In this document: piece by piece, positions 49,233 to 63,900 of the stretch | How the letters are laid out: each line of letters opens with the position of its first letter | Numbering within the stretch: position 1 is the stretch's first letter | Assembly (NCBI RefSeq): GCF_964340395.1 | Contig: NC_135562.1 | Location: 20,694,126-20,758,125, forward strand | Reading direction: 5' to 3' | DNA length: 64,000 nucleotides | DNA from: Glandiceps talaboti | Taxonomy: Eukaryota; Hemichordata; Enteropneusta; Spengelidae | Position numbers and translations under genes: made by a program | Notes under the pieces: generated by a model | Databases searched by the model: none | Told to the model about the DNA's origin: nothing | What the model saw: only the letters and a program-made list of their open reading frames with translations

Positions 49233-49755
49233 GCATATCATTAGTGTTACTTGGATTTGTTTTCAATACAACTAGAAAAATATCAGATTTAAGAAATGTA
49301 ACTTTTATACCGTCTACCATTGTCACGGAATTAACAATCAAGAAGGCCTAGGATTGTTGTAGGTTGTAAGGGGAATATTCCTGATGTACTAATAAAGATT
49401 ATGACACAGTGAATAAAATACGTATGTCGCCTACATATTCTGGAGACTAAGTGATACCTTGACCTTGACCCAAATGGTTTTAAGCTTTCGTAATGTATAA
49501 CAATTTAGATTGTGCTACGAGAGGGTTTTCATCTTTTTAATCAAGATTTCTATGTTTCTACGGACGTTGTATAACGTCTGTAGACCGCAACTCCTGTGGT
49601 GTTCACAATGAGCTAAACATTTTTTTTTTCTGTAAGATTCGAAGTTTGCTAAGACCGATGCATTCCTTATTAGGGAATTAGAAAGACATTTTAGGAGTTT
49701 CAAATTCAAGAAGGGTATGCTGTGAAATATACACAGGGAACGTTGCACACCCCTG
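49198..49755. mobile_element. Second inverted-repeat pair, CAGGGGTG ends
   Basis: About 40 bases starting CAGGGGTGTGCAACGTTCCC at 49198 are mirrored at 49716-49755, ending CACACCCCTG. The CAGGGG terminus resembles hAT transposons. Flanking 8-mers do not match, so no target-site duplication supports it. Confidence 0.6.
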
Positions 49756-50178
49756 AGGGCGCCAGTAGTAATGGTTGAAACGCCTCGTGATATGAGTTGA
49801 ACTGGATTTTATATCCAACATGTAGCCAATGAGTATTCAAGTGCTGAAAATCTGTTTTATTTATCCATTTTGATTACTGCAATATAAGAACTTATAATAA
49901 ACAGTTTTATTTCACGTTCTGTTGTTTGTGTCACGTGATTTCTTTTGTCAGAACCACTTCAGAAAGAAACTACCATGTAACTATAATATGTATCAGTAAC
50001 TCGCCCATACCAATGTTGTTGACTTCTATAGTGGTTCAGTTCAGTCGATTATCTTCGTTTTGCTTCGTTTGTTTATATGCTTACGTCGTTGTCATGTTTG
50101 CCGACCCTAGTACCATAACGAGACTAAAGTAATGCAGTAACAATGCAAATAAAACAGTCTGAGAATAGAATAGAATAC
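49756..50178. other. No gene seen
   Basis: Unique sequence between the TIR element and the satellite; begins with a GAGGGCGCCA motif. Confidence 0.45.
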
Positions 50179-51696
50179 AAGAACAACTAGCCGACCACTT
50201 CATTGCCAACTAGCCGACCACTACATTAACAACTAGTCGACCATTACATTAACAACTAACCGACAACTACATTAACAACTAGCCGACCACTACATTGACA
50301 ACTAGCCGACTACTACATTAACAACTAGCCGACCACATTACCAACTAGCCGACTACTACATTGCCAACTAGCCGACCACTACATTAACAACTAGCCGACC
50401 ACTACATTGCCAACTAACCGACTACTACATTGCCAACTAGCCGACCATTACATTAACAACTAGCCCACCACTACATTGCCAACTAGCCGACTACTACATT
50501 GCCAACTAGCCGACCACTACATTAACAACTAGCCCACCACTACATTGCCAACTAACCGACCACTACATTGCCAACTAGCCCACCACTACATTGCCAACTA
50601 GCCGACTACTACATTAACAACTATCCGACCACTACATTGCCAACTAGCCCACCACTACATTAACAACTAGCCGACTACTACATTAACAACTAGCCCACCA
50701 CTACATTAACAACTAGCCAACCACTACATCAACAACTAGCCGACTACTTCATTAACAACTAGCCGACCACTACATTAACAACTAGCCGACCACTACATTA
50801 ACAACTAGCCGACTACTACATTAACAACTAGCCGACCACAACATTAACAACTAGCCGACCACTACATTGCCAACTAGCCGACCACTACATTAACAACTAG
50901 CCGACAACTACATTGACAACTAGCCCACCACTACATTAACAACTAGCCGACCACTACATTGCCAACTAGCCCACCACTACATTAACAACTAGCCAACCAC
51001 TACATCAACAACTAGCCGACTACTTCATTAACAACTAGCCGACCACAACATTAACAACTAGCCGACCACTACATTGCCAACTAGCCGACCACTACATTAA
51101 CAACTAACCGACCACTACATTAACAACTAGCCCACCACTACATTGACAACTAGCCGACCACTACATTAACAACTATCCGACCACTACATTGCCAACTAAC
51201 CGACTACTACATTAACAACTAGCCGACCACTGCATTAACAACTAGCCGATCACTACATTGCCAACTAACCGACCACTACATTAACAACTAGCCGACCACT
51301 ACATTAAAAACTAGCAGACCACTACATTGCTAACGAGCTGACCACTACATTGCCAACTAGCCGACCACTACATTAACAACTAGCCGAACACTACATTAAC
51401 AACTAGCCGACCACTACATAAACAACTAACCGACCACTACATAAACAACTAACCGACCACTTCATTAACAACTACCCGACCACTGCATTAACAACTATCC
51501 GACCACTACATTAACATCTAGCCGACCACTACATTGTCAACTCGCCGACCACTACATTCAACTAGCCGACCACTACATTAACAATTAGCCGACCACTACA
51601 TTGCCAACTAGCCGACCACTACATTAACAACTAGCCGACCACTACATTAACAACTAGCCGACCACTACATTAACAACTAGCCGACCACTACATTAA

Positions 51697-51863
51697 TGTT
51701 TTCATGTTTCACCTAAAATGTTCGTTCAGATATACACGCTTGTTGGGTGGTCAAATTACGTGTGTTTTTTTCCAATCCTGACATAGAGGGCGTCAATCTG
51801 GTTTATTACTTTTGCCAGATTAAAGAAACGCACGGTCTATCAGGTAGGCCATGAGAAAAATTA
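51697..51863. repeat. Satellite spacer, copy 1
   Basis: A non-tandem segment of about 167 bases: TTCATGTTTCACCTAAAATG, ACACGCTTGTTGGGTGGTCA, TAGAGGGCGTCAATCTGG, then CAGGTAGGCCATGAG. It recurs at the six positions listed in separate entries. Confidence 0.93.
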
Positions 51864-53021
51864 ATAACTAGCCCACCACTACATCAACAACTACCCGACC
51901 ACTTCATTGCCAACTAACCGACCACTACATTGCCAACTAACCGACCACTACATTAACAACTAGCCGACCACTATATTACAAACTAGCCGACCACTACATT
52001 AACAACTAGCCGACCACATTACCAATAATCCGACCACTATATTGCCAACTAGCCCACCACTACATTAACAACTAGCCGACCACTACAACTTCCCTACTAG
52101 CTGACCACTACATTAACAACTAGCCGACCACTACATTAACAACTAACCGACCACTACATTAACAACTAGCCGACCACTACATTAACAACTAGCCGACCAC
52201 TACATTAACAACTAGCAGACCATTACATTAACAACTAGCCGACCACTACATAAACAACTAACCGACAACTACATTACGAACTAGCCGACCTCTTCATTGC
52301 CAACTAGCCGACCATTACATTAACAACTAGCCGACCACTACATTGCCAACTAGCCGACCACTACATTAACAACTAACCGACAACTACATTACGAACTAGC
52401 CGACCTCTTCATTGCCAACGTTAACTAGCCGACCATTACATTAACAACTAGCCGACCACTACATTAACAACTAACCGACCACTACATTAACAACTGGCCG
52501 ACCACTACATTGCCAACTAGCCGACCACTACATTGCCAACTAGCCGACCACTATATTAACAACTAGCCGACCACTACATTGCCAACTAGCCGACCACTAT
52601 ATTAACAGCTAGCCGACCACTACATTAACAACTAGCCGACCACTACATTAACAACTAATCGACCACTACATTAACAACTAGCCGACCACTACATTAACAA
52701 CTAGCCGACCACTACATCAACAACTAGCCGACCACTACATTAACAACTAGCCGACCGCTACATTGCCAACTAGCCGACCACTACATTAACAACTAGCCGA
52801 CCACTACATTAACAACTAGCCGACCACTACATTAACAACTAGCCGACCACTACATTGCCAACTAGCCGACCACTACATTGCTAACTAGCCAACTACTACA
52901 TTAACAACTGGCCGACCACTACATTAATTAACTAGCCGACCACTACATTGCCAACTAGCCGACCACTACATTAACAACTGGCCGACCACTACATTAATTA
53001 ACTAGCCGACCACTACAATAA

Positions 53022-53188
53022 TGTTCTTATGTTTCACCTAAAATGTTCGTTCAGATATACACGCTTGTTGGGTGGTCAAATTACGTTTGTTTTTTTCCAA
53101 TCCTGACATAGAGGGCGTCAATCTGGTTTAATATTTTTGCCAGATTAAAGAAACGCACGCTCTGTCAGGTAGGCCATGAGAAAAATTA
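53022..53188. repeat. Satellite spacer, copy 2
   Basis: As copy 1 with TTCTTATGTTTC at the start and CACGCTCTGTCAGG near the end, defining the long B-type spacer. Confidence 0.93.
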
Positions 53189-55686
53189 ACAACTAGCCCA
53201 CCACTACATCAACAACTACCCGACCACTTCATTGCCAACTAACCGACCACTACATTAACAACTAGCCGACCACTACATTAACAACTAGCAGACCACTACA
53301 ACTTGCCTACTAGCTGACCACTACATTAACAACTAGCCGACAACTACATTAACAACTAGCCGACCACTACAACTTGCCTACTAGCTGACCACTACATTAA
53401 CAACTAGCCGACAACTACATTAACAACTAGCCGACCACTACAACTTGCCTACTAGCTGACCACTACATTAACAACTAGCCGACCACTACATTACCAACTA
53501 GCAGACCACATTACCAACTATCCGACCACTACATTGCCAACTAGCCCACCACTGCATTAACAACTAGCCGACCACTACAACTTGCCTACTAGCTGACCAC
53601 TACATTAACATCTAGCCGACTACTACATTAACAACTAGCCGACCACTATATTAACAACTAGCCGACCACATTACCAACTATCCGACCACTACATTTCCAA
53701 CTAGCCCACCACCACATTAACAACTAGCCGACCACTACAACTTAACAATTGCCTACTAGCTGACCACTACATTAACAACTAGCCGACAACTACATTAACA
53801 ACTAACCGACCACTACATTAACAACTAGCCGACCACTACATTAACAACTATCCGACCATTACATTAACAACTAGCCGACCACTACATTAACAACTAACCC
53901 ACCACTACATTAACAACTAGCCGACCACTACATTAACAACTAACCCACCACTACATTAACAACTAGCCGACTACTACATTAACAACTACCCGACCACTAC
54001 ATTAACAACTATCCGACCACTACATTAACAACTAGCCGACCACTACATTAACAACTAACCGACCACTACATTAACAACTAGCCGACAACTACATTAACAA
54101 CTAGCCGACTACTTCATTAACAACTACCCGACCACTACATTAACAACTAACCGACCACTACATTAACAACTAGCCGACCACTACATTGACAACTAGCCGA
54201 CCACTACATTAACAACTACCCGACCACTACATTAATAACTATCCGACCACTATATTAACAACTAGCCGACCACTACATTGTCAACTCGCCGACCACTACA
54301 TTCAAATAGCCGACCACTACATTAACAATTAGCCGACCACTACATTGCCAACTAGCCGACGTCCACTACATTAACAACTAGCCGACCACTACATTGACAA
54401 CTAGCCGACCACTACATTAACAACTACCCGACCACTACATTAACAACTATCCGACCACTACATTAACAACTACCCGACCACTACATTAACAACTACCCGA
54501 CTACTACATTGCTAACTAGCCGACTACTACATTAACAACTAACCCACCACTACATTAACAACTAGCCGACCACTACATTAACAACTAGCCGACCACTACA
54601 TTAACAACTAACCCACCACTACATTAACAACTAACCCACCACTACATTAACAACTAACCGACTACTACATTAACAACTAGCCGACCACTACATTAACAAC
54701 TAGCCGACCACTACATTAACAACTACCCGACTACTACATTAACAACTACCCGACCACTACATTAACAACTACCCGACCACTACATTAACAACTAGCCGAC
54801 CACTACATTAACAACTACCCGACTACTACATTAACAACTAGCCGACCACTACATTAACAACTAACCCACCACTACATTAACAACTAACCCACCACTACAT
54901 TAACAACTAACCGACTACTACATTAACAACTAACCGACTACTACATTAACAACTACCCGACTACTACATTAACAACTACCCGACCACTACATTAACAACT
55001 ACCCGACTACTACATTAACAACTAGCCGACCACTACATTAACAACTACCCGACTACTACATTAACAACTAGCCGACCACTACATTAACAACTACCCGACT
55101 ACTACATTAACAACTAGCCGACCACTACATTAACAACTACCCGACTACTACATTAACAACTAGCCGACCACTACATTAACAACTAGCCGACCACTACATT
55201 AACAACTAGCCGACCACTACATTAACAACTAACCCACCACTACATTAACAACTAACCCACCACTACATTAACAACTAACCGACTACTACATTAACAACTA
55301 GTCGACCACTACATTAACAACTAACCGACCACTACATTAACAACTACCCGACTACTACATTAACAACTACCCGACCACTACATTAACAACTACCCGACCA
55401 CTACATTAACAACTAACCGACCACTACATTAACAACTATCCGACCACTACATTGACAACTAGCCGACCACTACATTAACAACTACCCGACCACTACATTA
55501 ACAACTATCCGACCACTATATTAACAACTAGCCGACCACTACATTGTCAACTCGCCGACCACTACATTCAAATAGCCGACCACTACATTAACAATTAGCC
55601 GACCACTACATTGCCAACTAGCCGACGTCCACTACATTAACAACTAGCCGACCACTACATTAACAACTAGCCGACCACTACATTAA

Positions 55687-55832
55687 TGTTTTCATGTTTC
55701 ACCTAAAATGTTCGTTCAGATATACACGCTTGTTGGGTGGTCAAATTACGTTTGGTTTTTTTCCAATCTTGTTTATTACTTTTGCCAGATTAAAGAAACG
55801 CACGGTCTATCAGGTAGGCCATGAGAAAAATT
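55687..55832. repeat. Satellite spacer, copy 3 (short form)
   Basis: Lacks about 25 bases including the TAGAGGGCGTC stretch. Shares TTGGTTTTTTTCCAATCTTG with copy 6. Confidence 0.92.
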
Positions 55833-56387
55833 AACAACTAGCCCACCACTACATCAACAACTACCCGACCACTTCATTGCCAACTAACCGAGCACTGCAT
55901 TGCCAACTAACTGACAACTACATTAACAACTAGCCGACTACTACATTAACAACTAGCCGACCACTACATAAACAACTAACCGACAACTACATTACGAACT
56001 AGCCGACCTCTTCATTGCCAACTAGCCGACCATTACATTAACAACTAGCCGACCACTACATTGCCAACTAGCCGACCACTACATTAACAACTAGCCGACC
56101 ACTATATTAACAACTAGCCGACCACTACATTGCCAACTAGCCGACCACTATATTAACAGCTAGCCGACCACTACATTAACAACTAGCCGACCACTACATT
56201 AACAACTAGCCGACCACTATATAAACAACTAGCCGACCACTACATTAACAACTAGCCGACCGCTACATTGCCAACTAGCCGACCACTACATTAACAACTA
56301 GCCGACCACTACATTGCCAACTAGCCGACCACTACATTAACAACTGGCCGACCACTACATTAATTAACTAGCCGACCACTACAATAA

Positions 56388-56553
56388 TGTTCTTATGTTT
56401 CACCTAAAATGTTCGTTCAGATATACACGCTTGTTGGGTGGTCAAATTACGTTTGTTTTTTTCCAATCCTGACATAGAGGGCGTCAATCTGGTTTAATAT
56501 TTTTGCCAGATTAAAGAAACGCACGCTCTGTCAGGTAGGCCATGAGAAAAATT
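56388..56553. repeat. Satellite spacer, copy 4
   Basis: Long B-type, 701 bp after copy 3. Confidence 0.92.
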
Positions 56554-56970
56554 AACAACTAGCCCACCACTACATCAACAACTACCCGACCACTTCATTG
56601 CCAACTAACCGACCACTACATTAACAACTAGCCGACCACTACATTAACAACTAGCCGACCACTACATTAACAACTAGCCGACCACTACATTAACAACTAG
56701 CCGACCGCTACATTGCCAACTAGCCGACCACTACATTAACAACTAGCCGACCACTACATTAACAACTAGCCGACCACTACATTAACAACTAGCCGACCAC
56801 TACATTGCCAACTAGCCGACCACTACATTGCTAACTAGCCAACTACTACATTAACAACTGGCCGACCACTACATTAATTAACTAGCCGACCACTACATTG
56901 CCAACTAGCCGACCACTACATTAACAACTGGCCGACCACTACATTAATTAACTAGCCGACCACTACAATA

Positions 56971-57137
56971 ATGTTCTTATGTTTCACCTAAAATGTTCGT
57001 TCAGATATACACGCTTGTTGGGTGGTCAAATTACGTTTGTTTTTTTCCAATCCTGACATAGAGGGCGTCAATCTGGTTTAATATTTTTGCCAGATTAAAG
57101 AAACGCACGCTCTGTCAGGTAGGCCATGAGAAAAAAT
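56971..57137. repeat. Satellite spacer, copy 5
   Basis: Long B-type, at the border between the two higher-order copies. Confidence 0.92.
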
Positions 57138-59566
57138 AACAACTAGCCCACCACTACATCAACAACTACCCGACCACTTCATTGCCAACTAACCGACCAC
57201 TACATTAACAACTAGCCGACCACTACATTAACAACTAACCGACCACTACATTAACAACTAGCCGACTACTATATTGCCAACTAACCGACCACTACATTGC
57301 CAACTAATCGACCACTACATTAACAACTAATCGACCACTACATTAACAACTAGCAGACCACTACATTAACAACTAGCCGACCACTATATTAACAACTAAT
57401 CGACCACTACATTAACAACTAGCAGACCACTACATTAACAACTAGCCGACCACTATATTAACAACTAGCCGACTACTATATTGCCAACTAACCGACCACT
57501 ACATTGCCAACTAGCCCACCACCACATTAACAACTAGCCGACCACTACAACTTGCCTACTAGCTGACCACTACATTAACAACTAGCCGACAACTACATTA
57601 ACAACTAGCCGACCACTACAACTTGCCTACTAGCTGACCACTACATTAACAACTAGCCGACCACTACATTAACAACTAGCAGACCACATTACCAACTATC
57701 CGACCACTACATTGCCAACTAGCCCACCACTGCATTAACAACTAGCCGACCACTACAACTTGCCTACTAGCTGACCACTACATTAACATCTAGCCGACTA
57801 CTACATTAACAACTAGCCGACCACTATATTAACAACTATCCGACCACATTACCAACTATCCGACCACTACATTTCCAACTAGCCCACCACCACATTAACA
57901 ACTAGCCGACCACTACAACTTAACAATTGCCTACTAGCTGACCACTACATTAACAACTAGCCGACAACTACATTAACAACTAACCGACCACTACATTAAC
58001 AACTAGCCGACCACTACATTAACAACTATCCGACCATTACATTAACAACTAGCCGACCACTACATTAACAACTAACCCACCACTACATTAACAACTAGCC
58101 GACCACTACATTAACAACTAACCCACCACTACATTAACAACTAGCCGACTACTACATTAACAACTACCCGACCACTACATTAATAACTATCCGACCACTA
58201 CATTAACAACTAGCCGACCACTACATTAACAACTAGCCGACTACTACATTAACAACTACCCGACCACTACATTAACAACTAACCCACCACTACATTAACA
58301 ACTAGCCGACTACTACATTAACAACTACCCGACCACTACATTAATAACTATCCGACCACTACATTAACAACTAGCCGACTACTTCATTAACAACTACCCG
58401 ACCACTACATTAACAACTAACCGACCACTACATTAACAACTAGCCGACCACTACATTGACAACTAGCCGACCACTACATTAACAACTACCCGACCACTAC
58501 ATTAATAACTATCCGACCACTATATTAACAACTAGCCGACCACTACATTGTCAACTCGCCGACCACTACATTCAAATAGCCGACCACTACATTAACAATT
58601 AGCCGACCACTACATTGCCAACTAGCCGACGTCCACTACATTAACAACTAGCCGACCACTACATTGACAACTAGCCGACCACTACATTAACAACTACCCG
58701 ACCACTACATTAACAACTATCCGACCACTACATTAACAACTACCCGACCACTACATTAACAACTACCCGACTACTACATTGCTAACTAGCCGACTACTAC
58801 ATTAACAACTAACCCACCACTACATTAACAACTAGCCGACCACTACATTAACAACTAGCCGACCACTACATTAACAACTAACCCACCACTACATTAACAA
58901 CTAGCCGACCACTACATTAACAACTAGCCGACCACTACATTAACAACTAGCAGACCACTACATTAACAACTAACCGACTACTACATTAACAACTAGCCGA
59001 CCACTACATTAACAACTACCCGACCACTACATTAACAACTACCCGACTACTACATTAACAACTAACCGACTACTACATTAACAACTACCCGACCACTACA
59101 TTAACAACTACCCGACCACTACATTAACAACTAACCGACCACTACATTAACAACTATCCGACCACTACATTGACAACTAGCCGACCACTACATTAACAAC
59201 TAACCGACCACTACATTAACAACTAACCGACCACTACATTAACAACTACCCGACCACTACATTAACAACTACCCGACCACTACATTAACAACTAACCGAC
59301 CACTACATTAACAACTATCCGACCACTACATTGACAACTAGCCGACCACTACATTAACAACTACCCGACCACTACATTAACAACTATCCGACCACTATAT
59401 TAACAACTAGCCGACCACTACATTGTCAACTCGCCGACCACTACATTCAAATAGCCGACCACTACATTAACAATTAGCCGACCACTACATTGTCAACTAG
59501 CCGACGTCCACTACATTAACAACTAGCCGACCACTACATTAACAACTAGCCGACCACTACATTAAT

Positions 59567-59711
59567 GTTTTCATGTTTCACCTAAAATGTTCGTTCAGAT
59601 ATACACGCTTGTTGGGTGGTCAAATTACGTTTGGTTTTTTTCCAATCTTGTTTATTACTTTTGCCAGATTAAAGAAACGCACGGTCTATCAGGTAGGCCA
59701 TGAGAAAAATT
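59567..59711. repeat. Satellite spacer, copy 6 (short form)
   Basis: Carries the same deletion as copy 3, 3880 bp downstream of it. Confidence 0.92.
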
Positions 59712-60266
59712 AACAACTAGCCCACCACTACATCAACAACTACCCGACCACTTCATTGCCAACTAACCGAGCACTGCATTGCCAACTAACTGACCACTAC
59801 ATTAACAACTAGCCGACTACTACATTAACAACTAGCCGACCACTACATAAACAACTAACCGACAACTACATTACGAACTAGCCGACCTCTTCATTGCCAA
59901 CTAGCCGACCATTACATTAACAACTAGCCGACCACTACATTGCCAACTAGCCGACCACTACATTAACAACTAGCCGACCACTATATTAACAACTAGCCGA
60001 CCACTACATTGCCAACTAGCCGACCACTATATTAACAGCTAGCCGACCACTACATTAACAACTAGCCGACCACTACATTAACAACTAGCCGACCACTATA
60101 TAAACAACTAGCCGACCACTACATTAACAACTAGCCGACCGCTACATTGCCAACTAGCCGACCACTACATTAACAACTAGCCGACCACTACATTGCCAAC
60201 TAGCCGACCACTACATTAACAACTGGCCGACCACTACATTAATTAACTAGCCGACCACTACAATAA

Positions 60267-60432
60267 TGTTCTTATGTTTCACCTAAAATGTTCGTTCAGA
60301 TATACACGCTTGTTGGGTGGTCAAATTACGTTTGTTTTTTTCCAATCCTGACATAGAGGGCGTCAATCTGGTTTAATATTTTTGCCAGATTAAAGAAACG
60401 CACGCTCTGTCAGGTAGGCCATGAGAAAAATT
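60267..60432. repeat. Satellite spacer, copy 7
   Basis: Long B-type, 700 bp after copy 6 and about 3880 bp after copy 4. Confidence 0.92.
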
Positions 60433-61445
60433 AACAACTAGCCCACCACTACATCAACAACTACCCGACCACTTCATTGCCAACTAACCGACCACTACAT
60501 TAACAACTAGCCGACCACTACATTAACAACTAGCCGACCACTACATTAACAACTAGCCGACCACTACATTAACAACTAACCGACCACTACATTAACAACT
60601 AACCGACCACTATATTAACAACTAGCCGACTACTATATTGCCAATTAACCGACCACTACATTAACAACTAATCGACCACTACATTAACAACTAGCAGACC
60701 ACATTACCATCTATCCGACCACTATATTGCCAACTAGCCCACCACTACATTAACAACTAGCCGACCACTACAACTTGCCTACTAGCTGACCACTACATTA
60801 ACAACTAGCCGACAACTACATTAACAACTAGCCGACCACTACAACTTGCCTACTAGCTGACCACTACATTAACAACTAGCCGACCACTACATTAACAACT
60901 AGCCGACCACTACATTACCAACTAGCCGACTACTACATTAACAACTAACCGACTACTATATTAACAACTAGCCGACTACTACATTAACAACTAACCAACC
61001 ACTACATTAACAACTAGCCGACCACTACATTGTCAACTCGCCGACCACTACATTGACAACTAGCCGACCACTACATTAACAACTATCTGACCACTACATT
61101 AACAACTAGCCGACCACTACATTGCTAACTAGCCAACTACTGCATTAACAACTAGCCGACCACTACATTAACAACTAGCCGATCACTACGTATACATTGC
61201 AAACTAACCGACCACTACATTAACAACTAGCCGACCACTACATTGCCAACTAGCCGACCACTACATTAACAACTATACGACCACTACATTAACAACTATC
61301 CGACCACTACATTGCCAACTAGCCGACCACTACATAAACAACTAGCCAACCACTACATTGCCAACTAACCGACCACTACATTAACAACTAGCAGACCACT
61401 ACATTAACAAATAGCCGACCACTACATTAACAACTAATCGACTAC

Positions 61446-61848
61446 TAGTTCAATATTCATAATTCATTCATTTTGAATAGGAGTACCTCCCCTGGCACCT
61501 CCCTAAGGAGTATTAACGAGAAGATTCAAAGGGTTGTACATAGAAAGAGAAGAAATAAATAAAATAAATAAATGTTCACTTATTCGTTTAAACTTGCTCT
61601 AACGTTCTTGCATTATTCAGTGTGTATGTATATTGTCTAATGTACTATTCAAGTACTGTGAGGTGTATACGTATATGTAGCAGATCATGGGTACAGAATG
61701 TAACTACCACAGACAGTTACATGTCTGTGGTAACTAGTGAGAATACTACAGTCAGACATATCTCATCCATGGCCAGAAGTCAGATATTTTGCACGAAATA
61801 CATTTTTTACATTTAACTCATGCACGTTTTACATTTTTGAAAGAGAAG
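61446..61848. other. Unique sequence between two arrays
   Basis: No supported gene; includes a short (AAATA)n patch near 61552. Confidence 0.45.
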
Positions 61849-62300
61849 TTACTCTACCGGACCATCGCCGAGAAAAAGAATGTATTTCGTGCAACTCCAG
61901 ATGTATTGAAATCATTAAATGTATTAATGTACAAAATGCAATCTACCCGGACCATCGCCGAGAAATAGAATGTATTTCGTGCAACTCTAGAATGTATTAA
62001 ATGCATTAATTGTATTAAATACAAGCTACCCGGACCATCGCCGATAAATAGAATGTATTTCGTGCAACTCTAGAATGTATTAAATGTATTAAAAACATTA
62101 ATTGTATTAAATGCAAGCTACCCGGACCATCGCCGACAAATAGAATGTGTTTTGTGCAACTCTAGAATGTATTCAATGCATTAAATGTATTGCAAGCTAC
62201 CCGGACCATCGCCGAGATATTGAATGTATTTCGTGCAACTCTAGAATGTATTAAATGTATTAAATGTATGAAATGCAAGCCACCCGGACCATCGCCGACA
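61849..62300 (+). repeat. Minisatellite, forward block 1
   Basis: Units of about 75-95 bp: CTACCCGGACCATCGCCGAG, AATAGAATGTATTTCGTGCA, ACTCTAGAATGTATT, then a variable number of AAATGTATT steps. Length varies mainly through that internal 9-base repeat. Confidence 0.92.
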
Positions 62301-63200
62301 AATTAGAGTTGCACGAAATACATTCTAGTATCGGGAGACGGTACGAGACCTTGCATTTAATACATTTAATACATTCTAGTATCGGGAGACGGTACGGGTC
62401 CTTGCATTTAATACATTTAATACATTCTAGAGTTGCACGAAATACATTCTAGTATTGGAGACGGTACGGGACCTTGCATTTAATACATTTAATACATTCT
62501 AGAGTTGCACGAAATACATTCTAGTATTGGAGACTGTACGGGACCTTGCATTTAGTACATTTAATACATTCTAGAGTTGCACGAAATACATTCTAGTATC
62601 GGGAGACGGTAAGGGACCTTGCATTTAATACATTTAATACATTCTAGAGTTGCACGAAATACATTCTAGTATCGGGAGACGGCAAGGGACCTTGCATTTA
62701 ATACATTTAATACATTCTAGAGTTGCACGAAATACATTCTAGTATTGGAGACGGTACGGGACCTTGCATTTAATACATTTAATACATTTAATACATTCTA
62801 GTATCGGGAGACGGTACGGGACCTTGCATTTAATACATTTAATACATTCTAGAGTTGCACGAAATACATTCTAGTATCGGGAGACGGTACGGGACCTTGC
62901 ATTTAATACATTTAATACATTCTAGAGTTGCACGAAATACATTCTAGTATCAGGAGACGGCACGGGACCTTGCATTTAATACATTTAATACATTCTAGAG
63001 TTGCACGAAATACATTCTAGTATCGGGAGACGGTACGGGACCTTGCAATTAATACATTTAATACATTCTAGAGTTGCACGAAATACATTCTAGTATTGGA
63101 GACGGTACGGGACCTTGCATTTAATTCATTTAATACATTCTAGAGTTGCACGAAATACATTCTAGTATCGGGAGACGGTACGGGACCTTGCAATTAATAC
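62301..63200 (-). repeat. Minisatellite, inverted central block
   Basis: The same family in opposite orientation. It reads TCTAGAGTTGCACGAAATAC, ATTCTAGTATCGGGAGACGG, TACGGGACCTTGCATTTAAT, about 12 units. The GGGAGACGGTACGGGACC part differs consistently from the flanking blocks, so the inverted units form their own subfamily. Confidence 0.92.
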
Positions 63201-63900
63201 ATCTAAATGCATTAAATGTATTAAATGCAAGCTACCCGGACCATCGCCAAGAAATAGAATGTATTTCGTGTACCGCTAGAATGTATTAAATGTATTAAAT
63301 GCAAGCTACCTGGACTATCGCCGAGAAATACAATGTATTTCGTGCACCGCTAGAATGTATTAAATGCATTAAATGTATTACATGTATTAAATGTATTAAA
63401 TGTATTAAATGCAAGCTACCCGGACCGTCGCCAAGAAATAGAATGTGTTTTGTGCAACTCTAGAATGTATTAAATGTATTAAATGCAAGCTTCCCAGACC
63501 ATCGCCGAGAAATAGAATGTATTTCGTGTACCGCTAGAATGTATTAAATGTATTAAATGTATTAAATGCAAGCTACCTGGACCATCGCCGAGAAATAGAA
63601 TGTATTTCGTGCACCGCTAGAATGTATTAAATGCATTAAATGTATTACATGTATTAAATGTATTAAATGTATTAAATGCAAGCTACCCGGACCGTCGCCA
63701 AGAAATAGAATGTATTTCGTGCAACTCTAGAATGTATTAAATGTATTAAATGTATTAAATGTATGAAATGCAAGCTACCCGGACCATCGCCAAGAAATAG
63801 AATGTATTTCGTGCAACTCTAGAATGTATTAAATGCACTAAATGTATTAAATGTATTAAATGTATTAAATGCAAGCTACCCGGACCATCGCCGAGAAATA
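63201..63900 (+). repeat. Minisatellite, forward block 2
   Basis: Forward units again, with GCACCGCTAGAATG and GACCGTCGCCAAG variants, ending in unique sequence at about 63900. Confidence 0.92.

Larger units (their letters stand above)
50180..61445. repeat. 11-kb satellite with 23-bp unit and higher-order structure
   Basis: Over 400 units of CTAGCCGACCACTACATTAA plus CAA, with common variants TTGCCAA for TTAACAA, GCCCACC, AACCGACC, and TACCCGACC. The array is broken by seven copies of a spacer at about 51697, 53022, 55687, 56388, 56971, 59567 and 60267. Spacer order and shared rare variants show that roughly 53.0-57.0 kb is repeated at 57.0-60.9 kb. Units contain stop codons and no transcript signal was seen. 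Confidence 0.97.

Noticed and set aside
50180-61445. CRISPR-like or coding repeat
   Set aside because: Units are contiguous with no variable spacers and contain frequent stops; the seven longer spacers are copies of one sequence.
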